Source: Anadara kagoshimensis
Taxonomy: Eukaryota > Mollusca > Bivalvia > Arcoida > Arcidae
DNA length: 64,000 bases
Reading direction: 5' to 3'
Assembly: GCA_021292105.1 (NCBI GenBank)
Contig: CM037867.1
Span: 14,212,928 to 14,276,927, forward strand
Shown: positions 48,183-58,525 of the stretch, piece after piece
Position numbering within the stretch: the stretch's first letter is position 1
How the letters are laid out: each line of letters begins with the position of its first letter
Program-made: the position numbers and the translations under genes
The notes under the pieces: generated by a model
Told to the model about the DNA's origin: nothing
The model's database searches: none
The model's input: the letters and a program-made list of their open reading frames with translations, nothing else

Positions 48183-48397
48183 GGTAAACAACATTGACAC
48201 GTCCCCTTGACCTTTAATTTAAATATTTATAATTGGCCAGAACATTAACATGGCGATATGCATTTTGTCTACATCGTGTTAAACATGTATTGTTGTTATT
48301 CGAATCCCTTCACTAACCAAGAATGGGGAATCTATTTGTTTATCAATATTCAATATTCCTGACGAAAGACCAATCGGACAGATCAATGTTGTTTGCC
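48183..48397. mobile_element. TIR MITE (GGCAAACAACATTG family)
   Basis: 215 bp flanked by TA. The left end GGTAAACAACATTGACACG is inverted as AGATCAATGTTGTTTGCC on the right. The ends of about 30 bp are shared with copies at 13.46 and 50.87 kb. No coding capacity. Confidence 0.8.
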
Positions 48398-48404
48398 TAT
48401 ACAA

Positions 48405-50085
48405 ATACAGTTTTTGCTCTATACATACATACTCCTCAACGAAAACCTTGGATTTCTATTTTCGGTTGATTGAGGAAGTATTTAAACTAGTGCACTATGA
48501 CCGAATTGGATTCTTTTCAATAAACAGGTATATTTTAAAATTGAAAAGGTAGGTATGTATCTACACGCTGTAAAATGTATACAATTTATTTTATTTCAAT
48601 TCATATAAAATGCATATGCGTATATCAAAGCTGTTAATATACAGGAGTTTGATGAGTTATATCACATTGAATATGAACATTTGTTGACACTATATGGAAT
48701 TGATCTTTTAGTAAGTACTTAATTTTTTATATATTCTTTTACAATATTGGTTGTAGTTTTGGCTGGGTTATGCATTGCTATCTTAGAGGTTACGAATACT
48801 TTCCGTTGCATAAGAGATATTCGAGGTATTAAAGGTATTTGTAAGCGTTACGATAACCTAGCCCTGGTTCATCAAACATTTTTCAGACCTGTCTAATTGA
48901 TATTGTTATACGGAAGTGTTTGGAATAGTCGCCAGTCCCGAATACTGTGTTGTATTGGTAATTTTTTTTTGGGGGGGGGAGGTGGTCGATTTTATTTTGG
49001 TTTCAACATTTACCAACAGTACAGAGTGTCCTTTACCGAATTAGGGTAGATATGGTTTGGTCTGAGAATTGAAAGAACAAATAGTTTTCTGGATCTCGAT
49101 CTCATCCGATGTACAAGGAAAAATTAACCACCACTTCTTTTCTGTTACCACATTACATAGGTGAAAATTTCACCAATCTCAGATACAAGATCTGACTCGA
49201 TATAAGTGGAATAATTATTGACCGGAACTCAAAACTAGCTTCGCTCGCTAGCCTCAAAATGGCGGAGTGGTAAAAAAACACCGGGGTTTTTATCACAGCG
49301 GGGTCAGTCGTTTTATTGGTCACTCCGAATCCATCCATTATACCCGCGTCGATATTGGCCAGGGTTAAGACAAGGCCGAGTTCAAAGAAATTAATATCGT
49401 TAAAAATTGAATCAATTTAATGTTTATAAATTATAGATAATACAAGTTACGACATGTGTAACCGGAAGTTTTGAATTCATACACATCCATTGGAATAAAA
49501 TGTGCTGTAATGTGACTTGAATAGATTAGAAAATTGTGTAAGGAATATTAAAATTAATATCGATTTTACGACATAACATGAAAACGGATTTACCGGATGC
49601 AAACTTCAGTCTACTAGACAAATTGTTCTGACCGTCAAGCGCTTAATTGATGGATCAGCGTCTCATTAACGCTATGATTTATTCATATCTTCCGGTTGTT
49701 TTAAAGTTATGTATATAATTGAATACATGAGAATGTGTATATCAATATATATTGATGATACAGAGATTATCGGCGCAGTCATTGATTTGAAGTCAGATAA
49801 TTTATCAATATACTGCAAATGCCAATATATGTTATACTGCAGGGACTTTGGTAACCAGGGACCCAGTAGCCTATTGCTCCTAAAATTGAGTTTGGGTCCC
49901 TTAATTCTACTCATTTTAGTTTTATATTACCATTGTCGTTTCTTTCCTCACGTGAGTCCACAATAAGGTTCATCCCTGCACAAGACAAGCTGATATTTAA
50001 GCCATTGCAAATTGGTTTTGAAAGAAAAGATCTGCAACTAATGTTTTAGCCAAAATTGATAACGTTTTCGAGTTTATTTATGACA
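48405..50085. other. No gene recognised
   Basis: Mostly unique-looking. A G-run (48972-48981) and a T-run precede it. Frames of 60-85 codons near 49.2 and 49.7 kb lack known motifs. A CCGGAAGT pair around 49.46 and 49.69 kb was noted without interpretation. Confidence 0.45.
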
Positions 50086-50089
50086 TATG

Positions 50090-50275
50090 TATATTATACC
50101 AGTAATGATTTTACAGCACTGAACAGGCGTTTCTAAATGCAATTCCTCATCAGTAGTACTTAGACCAAAATTGTGAAACCAATTTTTTTCACAAGACGTT
50201 GAAAAAATATTCAAAAGGACCAAAATATATTTTTTACCAAGAGAATACTTTGCATGAGGGAGCATATCTTACTAT
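50090..50275 (-). mobile_element. HHR element
   Basis: Minus-strand copy with the tail (ACTGGTATAATATAC), the ribozyme, TTTTGGTCC-like block and CTCCCTCATGCAAAGTATTC in the expected order. Confidence 0.72.
50115..50160 (-). ncRNA. Hammerhead ribozyme, core kept, weak stem II
   Basis: On the minus strand: AGTACTA, CTGATGA, a weakened stem II (GGAAT/ATTTA), GAAAC, GCCT loop, GTT as cleavage triplet, and CAGTGCT. Stem I has one wobble and one mismatch. The core is intact and GTT is an allowed triplet, so weak activity is possible. Confidence 0.65.
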
Positions 50276-50874
50276 CCCCTGTGTATGTTTTAGTTGTCTA
50301 TATGTTATTTAAATATTATTATCAAATGTTTACGAAAGCTTACTAACAAATTGAACGATTTTCCGTTTTCTTATCTGTATACATCATCAGCAAAGAGTCT
50401 CAAGTGATTGATCGTCATTTTTTCCAGACAATTTTATCTTTAGTAATCTGTAATGCAGCATTAATATTTACGGAACCCCTCTGGTGATACGAAGAAATAT
50501 ATTCAAAACTCGTGCACACGACCTTTTTAAGTCCTGCGCACAGCTCGTGCACAGGACTTATCTAACTAGTACGCACGATTTTTTAACACGTGTGCACGAA
50601 TTGTAACGGCTAGTGCAATACACAGACGCCAGAAAGATTGAGGGGTACTTCATATGGTGTGGAATATGTAATAGACGATTATAAACAACCTCTATTAAAT
50701 ACAAGTTGTGTAAAACGATTTGAAAGTCTGCACGAGTAACAGAAGTCGTGCACACAAGTTTAAAAAAAAGTCGTGCGAACGAGTTTGAAATATATTTTTT
50801 CGTGTCACGAAAGGGCCTCCGTAGATATTTATGCGTTTCATAAAAATCATTTAATATCAATACATACATGTATA

Positions 50875-51096
50875 GGTTAACAACATTGACCTGTCTGCTT
50901 GACCTTTAATTTAAATATGTATAATGTGCCAGTGCACTTATGTATAGGATACACAAGTGTTTATTTTGCTTGCATCTTGGGTAACATGCATTTTTTGTAA
51001 TAACCGAGTATCCTAACATTACCTATGTATTGGGGGGAACATCCTATATGAATATTCCTGGTAAAAGGTCAAACGGACAGGTCAATGTTGTTTGCC
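50875..51096. mobile_element. TIR MITE (GGCAAACAACATTG family)
   Basis: 222 bp flanked by TA; ends GGTTAACAACATTGACCTG and CAGGTCAATGTTGTTTGCC. The internal part matches the 48.18-kb and 13.1-kb copies (GTGTTTATTTTGCTTGC). Confidence 0.82.
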
Positions 51097-51261
51097 TAGT
51101 AAATGACTTGCCTACAGCACAACACTTGCTACTGCTGATCCAGACATATTAATGGTTTTAGGTTATATACCTGAAGTATAATATCGGGTTTCCATGGAAT
51201 ACTTGTATTTAATGCACATCTGTTGTCCACATTCAAGCTGTAAAACGTATTATCGCGAACC

Positions 51262-51605
51262 CGAGGTCATCTGTCCTCGAGAAGAGTTTAGTAATGGTGT
51301 TTACCGCCCAGTCAGGAATATTTCACTTATATCGGGACGTCGCCAGCTATAGGCGAAGGTCCTGATTTCTGTGCTTGTTCGTTGCGCTGATGCCATTATA
51401 CATCAGGGTTCTTTATCGTGTCATGCCTACCGTGACACGGGACCTCGTTTATTTTTGGTTCCCACCCGTGTGTCGAGTGCTTGGCGAAAAAAAACAGTCA
51501 CTAACCACTTTCAAGGCTTGGATCAGACCCAGTCGGGGTTCGAACCCAAGACCTCCCACATACCGAGCGAGCACTCTACAAAATGATCTACCGCAGTGGT
51601 TCAAA
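51262..51605 (-). mobile_element. SINE-A, near full length
   Basis: Minus-strand copy with A box (TTTTGTAGAGTGCTCGC), B box (GGGTTCGAACCCC), AAACGAGGTCCCGTGTCACG and 3' end GGTAAACACCATTACTAAAC. Open frames across it are fortuitous. Confidence 0.8.
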
Positions 51606-51758
51606 ATTTAACTAAAAGACGTGCACTTTGCAAATAAACAATTTAACCAAGAATACGGCAAGAACAAAATTTAAAAAACCCAAACATGATTATGGCTCAA
51701 ATCTAGGATTTACAGGAGGGTCTGATAAATTAGCATTTTTCTGTAACGCGAATTGGCA

Positions 51759-51762
<4 letters not shown>

Positions 51763-51805
<43 letters not shown>

Positions 51806-51807
51806 AA
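51763..51807. repeat. (AAAT)n microsatellite
   Basis: About 11 tandem AAAT units. Confidence 0.95.
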
Positions 51808-52804
51808 ACACTTAAATATTTTGGGTGTGGTAGAATGCAAATGTAAAATAAAGCTCGAAATTGTTGGATATATATGGTATCAACTTGAAAAATCAATGAA
51901 TACGATGAAATCATTTTTTGTTTTTGATGTTCTTACTTAGTAAAAAAATAAACATTTACTTTATCGGCAAAAACTATTTATTAAGAAGATATGAAAGACG
52001 TTACATCTTTTTGCCCGAGTTCCTACAAGAAAAAGTTTTATTACAGCGACCAGTTGCAATTACTGTATATTGCTTTATTTTCGCGGTGTCAAATTTTCGC
52101 TGACTTGTCTGATTAAAGGGAAAAAAGCGGGTGAGAACCTGAAACGTTTACTTATTTACAATAAATGCTGTATTTTCGCGGGAATACACCGGACCGCGAA
52201 TACAGCGAAATATAATCATTATACAATATAAGACTCCTGGGTTATTGTAAAATGCTTAGTAGCTTATAACCAGTATATAACATCGGGAGGCTCCATATAA
52301 AAAAATCACGTATTTATTTTGACAGTCTTGAGTAGCCAGTTGTGTCATATCTCTCTAACATTGTATGTTTTGATTATTTTTATCAGATGATAACACAGCT
52401 TAAGCATCCCATGGTCGACCTCACCAAAATTTGATTATAAAATGCCAAAAAATGTTGTTATAGTAAAAAAGACGACCCCAAATAAAATGGATCTCGGTGT
52501 TTACTAGTATATTTTATTGATGATCTTGAGTAGCCTGAGAGGAACATATATGTTTCATAAATATGCCTCCAACATTTTGTATTTTGATTTTTTTATCAGA
52601 TAATAACACAGCCTAAGTATCCCACGGCTGATCTCATCAACATTGTATATTTTGATTATATTTTATTCAGATAATAAATTAAGCATCCCATGGCCGATTT
52701 CACATAAAATGCTAAATAGTTAAGTTATAGTAATAGGGGTACCCCTAATAAAATAGACCTGTGATTCAATTTTAGTTATTATATTGATGGTCTTAACAGC
52801 AAAT

Positions 52805-52930
52805 ACAACACAAACTGTCGAAAGATTAATACCAGGCTAACGAATAACTGCCAAATGGTGGCTCATCTCGGCCCTAGTTAGCTACATATATTTTGACAGC
52901 TTTCTGATATATATATATATATCTTGTCAG
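52805..52930. mobile_element. TcM MITE fragment
   Basis: Decayed left end (AAACTGTCGAAAGATTAAT) and body (GCTCATCTCGGCCCTAGTTAGC), abutting the better-preserved copy at 52934 and separated from it by a short AT microsatellite. Confidence 0.6.
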
Positions 52931-52933
52931 CTA

Positions 52934-53227
52934 CAGTACAGACCTGTCGAAAGTTTAACACTTAGCTAAGAATTGACAGCTCATATCCGTCCCTCGTTAG
53001 AAACTTCTCGGCAATTTTTCGCCGGCTGCTCTAAAATATTTCTCTGTAAATTTTCGATCCATATCTCGGCCACTCGGCAGCCTAACTTCAACTCCCGTTT
53101 CATGTTTTTAGCTATCTCGGTGTTAAACTGTCGACAAGGCTTTACTGTAGCTATGCCAGCCACTCGGCAGCCAAGCTTCGACTCCCTTTCGTTAGCTGAG
53201 TGTTACACTTTCGACAGGTCTGTACTG
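52934..53227. mobile_element. TcM MITE, single copy with duplicated right end
   Basis: Tc1/mariner-type MITE of 294 bp flanked by TA. The left end CAGTACAGACCTGTCGAAAG mirrors the right end CTTTCGACAGGTCTGTACTG. An extra right end finishes near 53150, so the terminal 75-110 bp is present twice in tandem, a small-scale version of the large arrays at 55.7 and 58.9 kb. It lies within the repeat block upstream of the GPCR exon. Confidence 0.8.
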
Positions 53228-53555
53228 TAAATGTTTCATATTCTCCTAACAGTGTACGTTTTGATTATTTTCAAGTTTTAGCATGGATTAAGCAATCTAT
53301 GGTCGAGCTGATCTCACTAGATTTTGATTATAGAATACCAAATATTATAGTTATAGTAATATAGAAGGTCCAAAATGGATCGGAGTTCGTATATTGCATC
53401 AATGGTCTTAAGTAGCTAGTGAAAATATGTTTCATATCTCTCCAACGTTGCATGTTTTGATTATTTTCAGATAATGTCACAGATTAATATAATCCTACAC
53501 CGGTGACAGTGTAAGATTGAAAAATCTCAAACGAGGATGAGTATTTTCCTGTCCA

Positions 53556-53615
53556 GACCAAGATTTCGGTTTCTTTTCGTTAGCTCAGTGTTAAACTTTC
53601 GACAGTTCTGTACTG
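53556..53615. mobile_element. TcM MITE right-end fragment upstream of the GPCR acceptor
   Basis: A solo right end (TTAGCTCAGTGTTAAACTTT through TCTGTACTG then TA) stops about 30 bp before the acceptor tract. It lies in the open extension of the GPCR reading frame and would encode a MITE-derived N-terminus if the intron were retained. Confidence 0.7.
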
Positions 53616-53644
53616 TATATGTTTTATGTTTCTCATACACTATA

Positions 53645-53662
53645 TATTTTGATTATTTTCAG
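53645..53662 (+). promoter_or_regulatory. Predicted 3' splice acceptor of the GPCR exon
   Basis: A T-rich tract ending in ttttcag lies 24 bases upstream of the ATG at 53687. Similarity to the upstream 200-bp repeat copies continues across this site, so the acceptor looks repeat-derived or was copied into the repeats. No transcript evidence is available here. Confidence 0.55.
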
Positions 53663-54979
53663 ATAGAACCACAGACTAAACATTCCATGGCCGCCGATAT
53701 CACCAATTTGACAGTGTATATAAACACATCGGATATAAATATATCCTTAAACTATGTGGAATATCAGCTCTTCCTGAAGGATTTACCCGCCTTCATTTAT
53801 CTCGTTGTGCTGTTTTTTGTCGGAACCATCGGAAATATCCATACATTAGTTATATATTATAAGCAGTTCTCGGCTTCGAACCACAGAACCATTGTGTTGG
53901 CGCTGTCGGTTATAGATTTAATCGGATGCACTGTTGCTGTTCCGTATGACATACTGGACATGCGGCACTATCTGACGATTCCGACGGATTTTAACTGTAG
54001 GTTCTTTATTTTCTTGGATTTTTTCACCGGAATTGGATCCGTGGTTTTATTAGCGTTTATTGCTTTGGAAAGATTTAGAAAAATATGTAAACCACACAGC
54101 AGGCAATTGACCATAAGTGAAACAAAATCAGGCTGTTTGTTGATTATCATTTTCTCCGCCGGCGCCTCCGCTCCTTGCCTCCTGTTATACACACAGGCAA
54201 TGGAGGAAACTGAATATCCGGGAATTTATAGAACGATGTGCGTTGATGCCAAAAATAGTGTGAAAATGTTTTATTTTAGAATATATAATACACTTTTGTT
54301 AGGCCTCTCAGCCATTTTGTTAATTATCTGTGTAATATTATATTTATTTCTGAGTAGTAAATTACGAAACCATCGGCGCCGGTTGTCAAATGTCCGCGTA
54401 TCATTTTCACAAGAAGCAGTCAGGAGGACGAACTCCGACCCCAAAACATCCGATACCCAAGATTCATCCAATCAAACGGGCGATACGAAATCTACTTATC
54501 AAAATGGAGTTTATTTAAATATAGATGTAAATGTTGAACCGGAACAGACAACGGTTCAGTGTTCCGAATATGAAGTTAAAAATGATTCTGAACAGCCAAA
54601 AATTCCAGCGGAGGTTAGACTCTTAGCCAAGCAATCAAGCAAGAGAGAAAAGCATTTACAACGCTCAGAGCGGATTACGTTGGTTTTTTTAGTGACAACT
54701 TTTGTATCATACGGGTGTTTTTTAACCACAGTCGTTACTGAATTCTTATGGAGTTGGGGTCACAATTTTGCAACGAACTTAGGAGCTGTTTTTGCTTTTA
54801 TTTTGCGTTTTCAATTCATAAACAACGCAGTTAATCCCATTGTGTATTACGTATTAGACAACAGATTTAGAAAAGAAGTGAAACAATTATATATTGATCT
54901 TTTTAGAAAATACTTCAGGAGAGAACCAATCAGAAGACAGAGTTTGATATCAGTCGGGTCAAATTTCAAATTTATCTAG
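53663..54979 (+). CDS. Rhodopsin-family (class A) G protein-coupled receptor, main coding exon
   Basis: Seven-transmembrane plasma-membrane receptor predicted to signal through heterotrimeric G proteins; ligand unknown. The likely start is the ATG at 53687 (context ccATGG), giving 430 aa. The exon probably begins at 53663, after a pyrimidine-rich tract and CAG acceptor ending at 53662; the reading frame stays open upstream to 53537, but that part is a MITE end. The N-terminus has three N-glycosylation sequons (N7, N13, N18). TM1 carries GN (N50); TM2 LSVID (D77); a TM3 cysteine (C104) can pair with C185 in extracellular loop 2. The TM3 end reads ERF (128-130) instead of DRY. Intracellular loop 3 is long and polar (about 225-328). 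TM7 has NPIVY (383-387), followed by an FRKE helix 8 and a basic RRQS site near the C-terminus. TM6 lacks CWxP and TM4 lacks the usual Trp. Family certain; subtype (peptide or amine-like orphan) not assignable. Any upstream non-coding exon was not found. Confidence 0.9.
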   Translation: MEPQTKHSMAADITNLTVYINTSDINISLNYVEYQLFLKDLPAFIYLVVLFFVGTIGNIHTLVIYYKQFSASNHRTIVLALSVIDLIGCTVAVPYDILDMRHYLTIPTDFNCRFFIFLDFFTGIGSVVLLAFIALERFRKICKPHSRQLTISETKSGCLLIIIFSAGASAPCLLLYTQAMEETEYPGIYRTMCVDAKNSVKMFYFRIYNTLLLGLSAILLIICVILYLFLSSKLRNHRRRLSNVRVSFSQEAVRRTNSDPKTSDTQDSSNQTGDTKSTYQNGVYLNIDVNVEPEQTTVQCSEYEVKNDSEQPKIPAEVRLLAKQSSKREKHLQRSERITLVFLVTTFVSYGCFLTTVVTEFLWSWGHNFATNLGAVFAFILRFQFINNAVNPIVYYVLDNRFRKEVKQLYIDLFRKYFRREPIRRQSLISVGSNFKFI

Positions 54980-55039
54980 ATCCTATTCCATTATCATATA
55001 TATTCAGTGTCACAATTGTTTTTTTTTTGTAAATATCAA

Positions 55040-55045
55040 AATAAA
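55040..55045 (+). promoter_or_regulatory. Candidate polyadenylation signal (AATAAA) of the GPCR gene
   Basis: The first canonical AATAAA downstream of the stop codon lies 61 bases beyond it, implying a short 3' UTR. The hexamer is common by chance in such AT-rich DNA. Confidence 0.4.
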
Positions 55046-55149
55046 AAGTCTGAAAAAATTCTAAAAATAACGAGCTGCTTTTATCCTATTTTATTAGAGA
55101 AGTCGGCCACCATGAAATCTTACCATCCCCATATATGAACGTTTTTGCT

Positions 55150-55437
55150 AGGTTCTGAACGGTTGGTTGATTTAATGTTGCTTAACGTCGCATCAGTAAT
55201 TTTTCAGCTATTCGCGGCGAGAATTATTTTATTAATCTCTATGGATTAATCTATGAACAATTTCGTGTATGCATGTGAAGCGCGAGCGTGTTGTATGGAC
55301 TGCCTTCTACTAGCGCGCAGTCAGGGCGACTTTACCGTGCTAGCTTACCAAGACGGTACGCCAAAGACAAGCATACCACTCCCCCAGTCCATTATACTGG
55401 TAGAACATGGAATCAGGCGACAGTGCGTTTTGTGATT
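55150..55437 (-). mobile_element. SINE-B copy downstream of the GPCR gene
   Basis: Opposite orientation to the 58.5-kb copy, sharing GCATACCACTCCCCCAGTC, GCATGTGAAGCGCGAG and TTGCTTAACGTCGCATCAG (plus-strand readings). The short open frame across it is not a gene. Confidence 0.72.
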
Positions 55438-55732
55438 TAAACATGGATTGGTATGCTTGTGTTTGTGTTTAGTTAAGTCAGACAGATTTATAAAGACATA
55501 TGGAACTTGTTTAAACAATTATATCATGATTTGAGTATCAAACAGAACTTCTTGATATTAAAAATAACTGTTTCTCATTGATTTTCAAATCCATTAAGGC
55601 ACGATAGTCATAAAGCATCAGACACTGATTAATATTTATAGAACAGTATAATTGACTGTCAAATGTAAAATATGAGTACTTCGATTTAATATCCCGTCAC
55701 GTGATTTATTTAATCACTGAACAAATGAGATA

Positions 55733-57663
55733 CAGTACAGAACAGTCTAAAGTTTAACACTGAGCTAAACAAAAGGACTCAAGGCACACCTGCCGAGTGA
55801 CCGAGATACAGTACAGGCCAGTCTAAAGTTTAACACTGAGCTAAACAAAAGGACTCAAGGCACACCTGCCGAGTGACCGAGATACAGTACAGACCAGTCT
55901 AAAGTTTAACACTGAGCTAAGCAAAAGGACTCAAGGCACACCTGCCGATTGAACGAGATACAGTACAGACCAGTCTAAAGTTTAACACTGAGCTAAACAA
56001 AAGGACTCAAGGCACGCCTGCCGAGTGACCGAGATACAGTACAAAACAGTCTAAAGTTTAACTCTGAGCTAAGCAAAAGGACTCAAGGCACACCTGCCGA
56101 TTGAACGAGATACAGTACAAAACAGTCTAAAGTTTAACACTGAGCTAAACAAAAGGACTCAAGGCACGCCTGCCGAGTGACCGAGATACAGTACAAAACA
56201 GTCTAAAGTTTAACACTGAGCTAAACAAAAGGACTCAAGGCACGCCTGCCGATTGAACGAGATACAGTACAAAACAGTCTAAAGTTTAACTCTGAGCTAA
56301 ACAAAAGGACTCAAGGCACACCTGCCGAGTGACCGAGATACAGTACAGACCAGTCTAAAGTTTAACACTGAGCTAAGCAAAAGGACTCAAGGCACACCTG
56401 CCGAGTTACCGAGATACAGTACAGACCAGTCTAAAGTTTAACACTGAACTAAGCAAAAGGACTCAAGGCACACCTGCCGAGTTACCGAGATACAGTACAG
56501 AACAGTCTAAAGTTTAACGCTGAGCTAAACAAAAGGACTCAAGGCACACCTGCCGAGTGACCGAGATACAGTACAGACCAGTCTAAAGTTTAACGCTGAG
56601 CTAAACAAAAGGACTCAAGGCACACCTGCCGAGTGACCGAGATACAGTACAGAACAGTCTAAAGTTTAACGCTGAGCTAAACAAAAGGACTCAAGGCACA
56701 CCTGCCGAGTTACCGAGATACAGTACAGACCAGTCTAAATTCAACACTGAGCTAAACAAAAGGACTCAAGGCACACCTGCCGAGTTACCGAGATACAGTA
56801 CAGACCAGTCTAAAGTTTAACACTGAGCTAAGCAAAAGGACTCAAGGCACACCTGCCGAGTTACCGAGATACAGTACAGACCAGTCTAAAGTTTAACACT
56901 GAGCTAAGCAAAAGGACTCAAGGCACACCTGTCGAGTGACTGAGATACAGTACAGACCAGTCTAAAGTTTAACATTGAGCTAAACAAAAGGACTCAAGGC
57001 ACGCCTGCTATGTGACTGAGATACAGTACAGGCTAGTCTAAAGTTTAACACTGAGCTAAGCAAAAGGACTCAAGGCACAACTGCCGAGTGACCGAGATAC
57101 AGTACAGAACAGTCTAAAGTTTAACACTGAGCTAAACAAAAGGACTCAAGGCACGCCTGCTATGTGACTGAGATACAGTACAGGCTAGTCTAAAGTTTAA
57201 CACTGAGCTAAACAAAAGGACTCAAGGCACGCCTGCTATGTGACTGAGATACAGTACAGGCTAGTCTAAAGTTTAATACTGAGCTAAACAAAAGGACTCA
57301 AGGCACGCCTGCTATGTGACCGAGATACAGTACAGAACAGTCTAAAGTTTAACACTGAGCTAAACAAAAGGACTCAAGGCACGCCTGCCGAGTTACCGAG
57401 ATACAGTACAGAGTTTAAAGTTTACCTCTGAGATAAACAAAAGGACTCAAGGCACACCTGCCGAGTGACCGAGATACAGTACAGAACAGTCTAAAGTTTA
57501 ACACTGAGCTAAACAAAAGGGCTCAAGGCACACCTGCCGAGTGACCGAGATACAGTACAGAACAGTCTAAAGTTTAACACTGAGCTAAACAAAAGGACTC
57601 AAGGCACGCCTGCCGAGTGACCGAGATACAGTACAGACCAGTCTAAAGTTTAACACTGAGCTA
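55733..57663 (-). repeat. 76-bp satellite array (about 25 copies) built from a TcM MITE end
   Basis: About 25 units of 76 bp plus a partial unit. Each starts with CAGTACAGACCAGTCTAAAG, continues through GTTTAACACTGAGCTAA, and ends CCGAGTGACCGAGATA before the next CAGTACAG. The first bases are the terminal repeat of TcM MITEs elsewhere in the window. Variant types cluster: alternating GATTGAACGA/GAGTGACCGA near 55.9-56.3 kb, GAGTTACCGA at 56.4-56.9 kb, and TATGTGACTGA with CAGGCTAGT at 57.0-57.3 kb. This pattern indicates local homogenisation. Confidence 0.93.
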
Positions 57664-57874
57664 ATAGAAAGAAGTCGCCATGATATGTCTACAAGCAAGG
57701 TCAGTGGCCGGAAAGCTCACGGAAAATAGACAGCAATTGCCGAAAAGCCGTCGACTGTCGAAAGTTTAGCACTGAGCAATCTGCTGAAATCTGTCTAGAT
57801 ATAGCTAACGAGGGGCTGAGATGTGCTGCGCGTAAGCGTCGGCTTAATTTTAAACTTTCCACAGGTCTGTACCG
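55733..57874. mobile_element. TcM MITE copy expanded by the 76-bp array
   Basis: The array begins at a TcM terminal repeat preceded by TA (55731-55732). A right terminal repeat (ACTTTCCACAGGTCTGTACCG) followed by TA lies at 57875-57876. The whole block can therefore be read as one MITE whose left end was amplified internally. The 57664-57874 segment is unamplified body with another partial end near 57750. Confidence 0.65.
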
Positions 57875-57979
57875 TATGTAAAATTTGGTCGTACGTGTGG
57901 TAAAGCTATTCATGGGATACCAATGATGATGTGCATTATTCTGTTTGCCAAAAATAGCTACGTAACTAATTAATCTTTA

Positions 57980-58135
57980 ACCACTACGATAGTTAAGTTT
58001 GTAGAGTGTTCAATCCTCGTGTGAGAGATCGGTGTTCGAACCTCGTCCGGGTCTGGCAGATATGAATATAGGAAGTGACCGATCTTGCGCCAAGCAATTG
58101 GCATGCATCTAACTGAAAGCCGCGGGGTCTTTTAT
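57980..58135 (+). mobile_element. SINE-A-related tRNA-derived head
   Basis: A box-like TTAAGTTTGTAGAGTG, B box GTGTTCGAACCTC, then a body that keeps only GCCAAGCAATTGGC-like similarity. Confidence 0.5.
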
Positions 58136-58525
58136 TTTACATGATTTTTAAAATATTGAAAAATAAAGAATTTCAATCAATAACGAAACCAATATAGAGA
58201 CACCGTTTATACTTTGTTTATCGCTTAATGCAAATAGTTTAAAATTCCTAATTCAGAATATTGTTATAGGACATTTATTCTTTCATAAATATTCCATGAT
58301 TATTTTTTCCCTGCAATAAACAACTTATTCAGCGATAATTGGTGGAATTTGATCCATCCCATAGAAACAGAATAAATTAGTTGCTTTGTATATTTTGTCA
58401 TCAATCTTAATTTATATATTGTCAATGGACCTTACAAAGTTCATCAAAAGGCTAACATACAGTACAGACCTGTCGAAAGTTTAACACTGAACCAATTAGT
58501 ACAACACATATCGGTCCCTTGTTAG

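Larger units (their letters stand above)
52290..53662 (+). repeat. Degenerate 200-bp tandem repeat leading into the GPCR exon
   Basis: Units share TTATAGTAA, an AAATRGAY block, TTGATGRTCTTRAGTAGC, GTTTCATAT, TTTTGATTATTTTCAG and then AYRCAG...CATSCCATGG. The TTTTGATTATTTT landmark lies near 52372, 52572, 52656, 53246, 53446 and 53646; the spacing is 200 bp where no MITE intervenes. TcM copies interrupt it at 52805-53227 and 53556-53615. The final unit runs into the real exon. Confidence 0.75.

Noticed and set aside
53537-53686. ATG at 53537 as the true GPCR start
   Set aside because: The extension is MITE plus intron-like sequence with a strong acceptor before a good-context ATG at 53687; it is not receptor-like.
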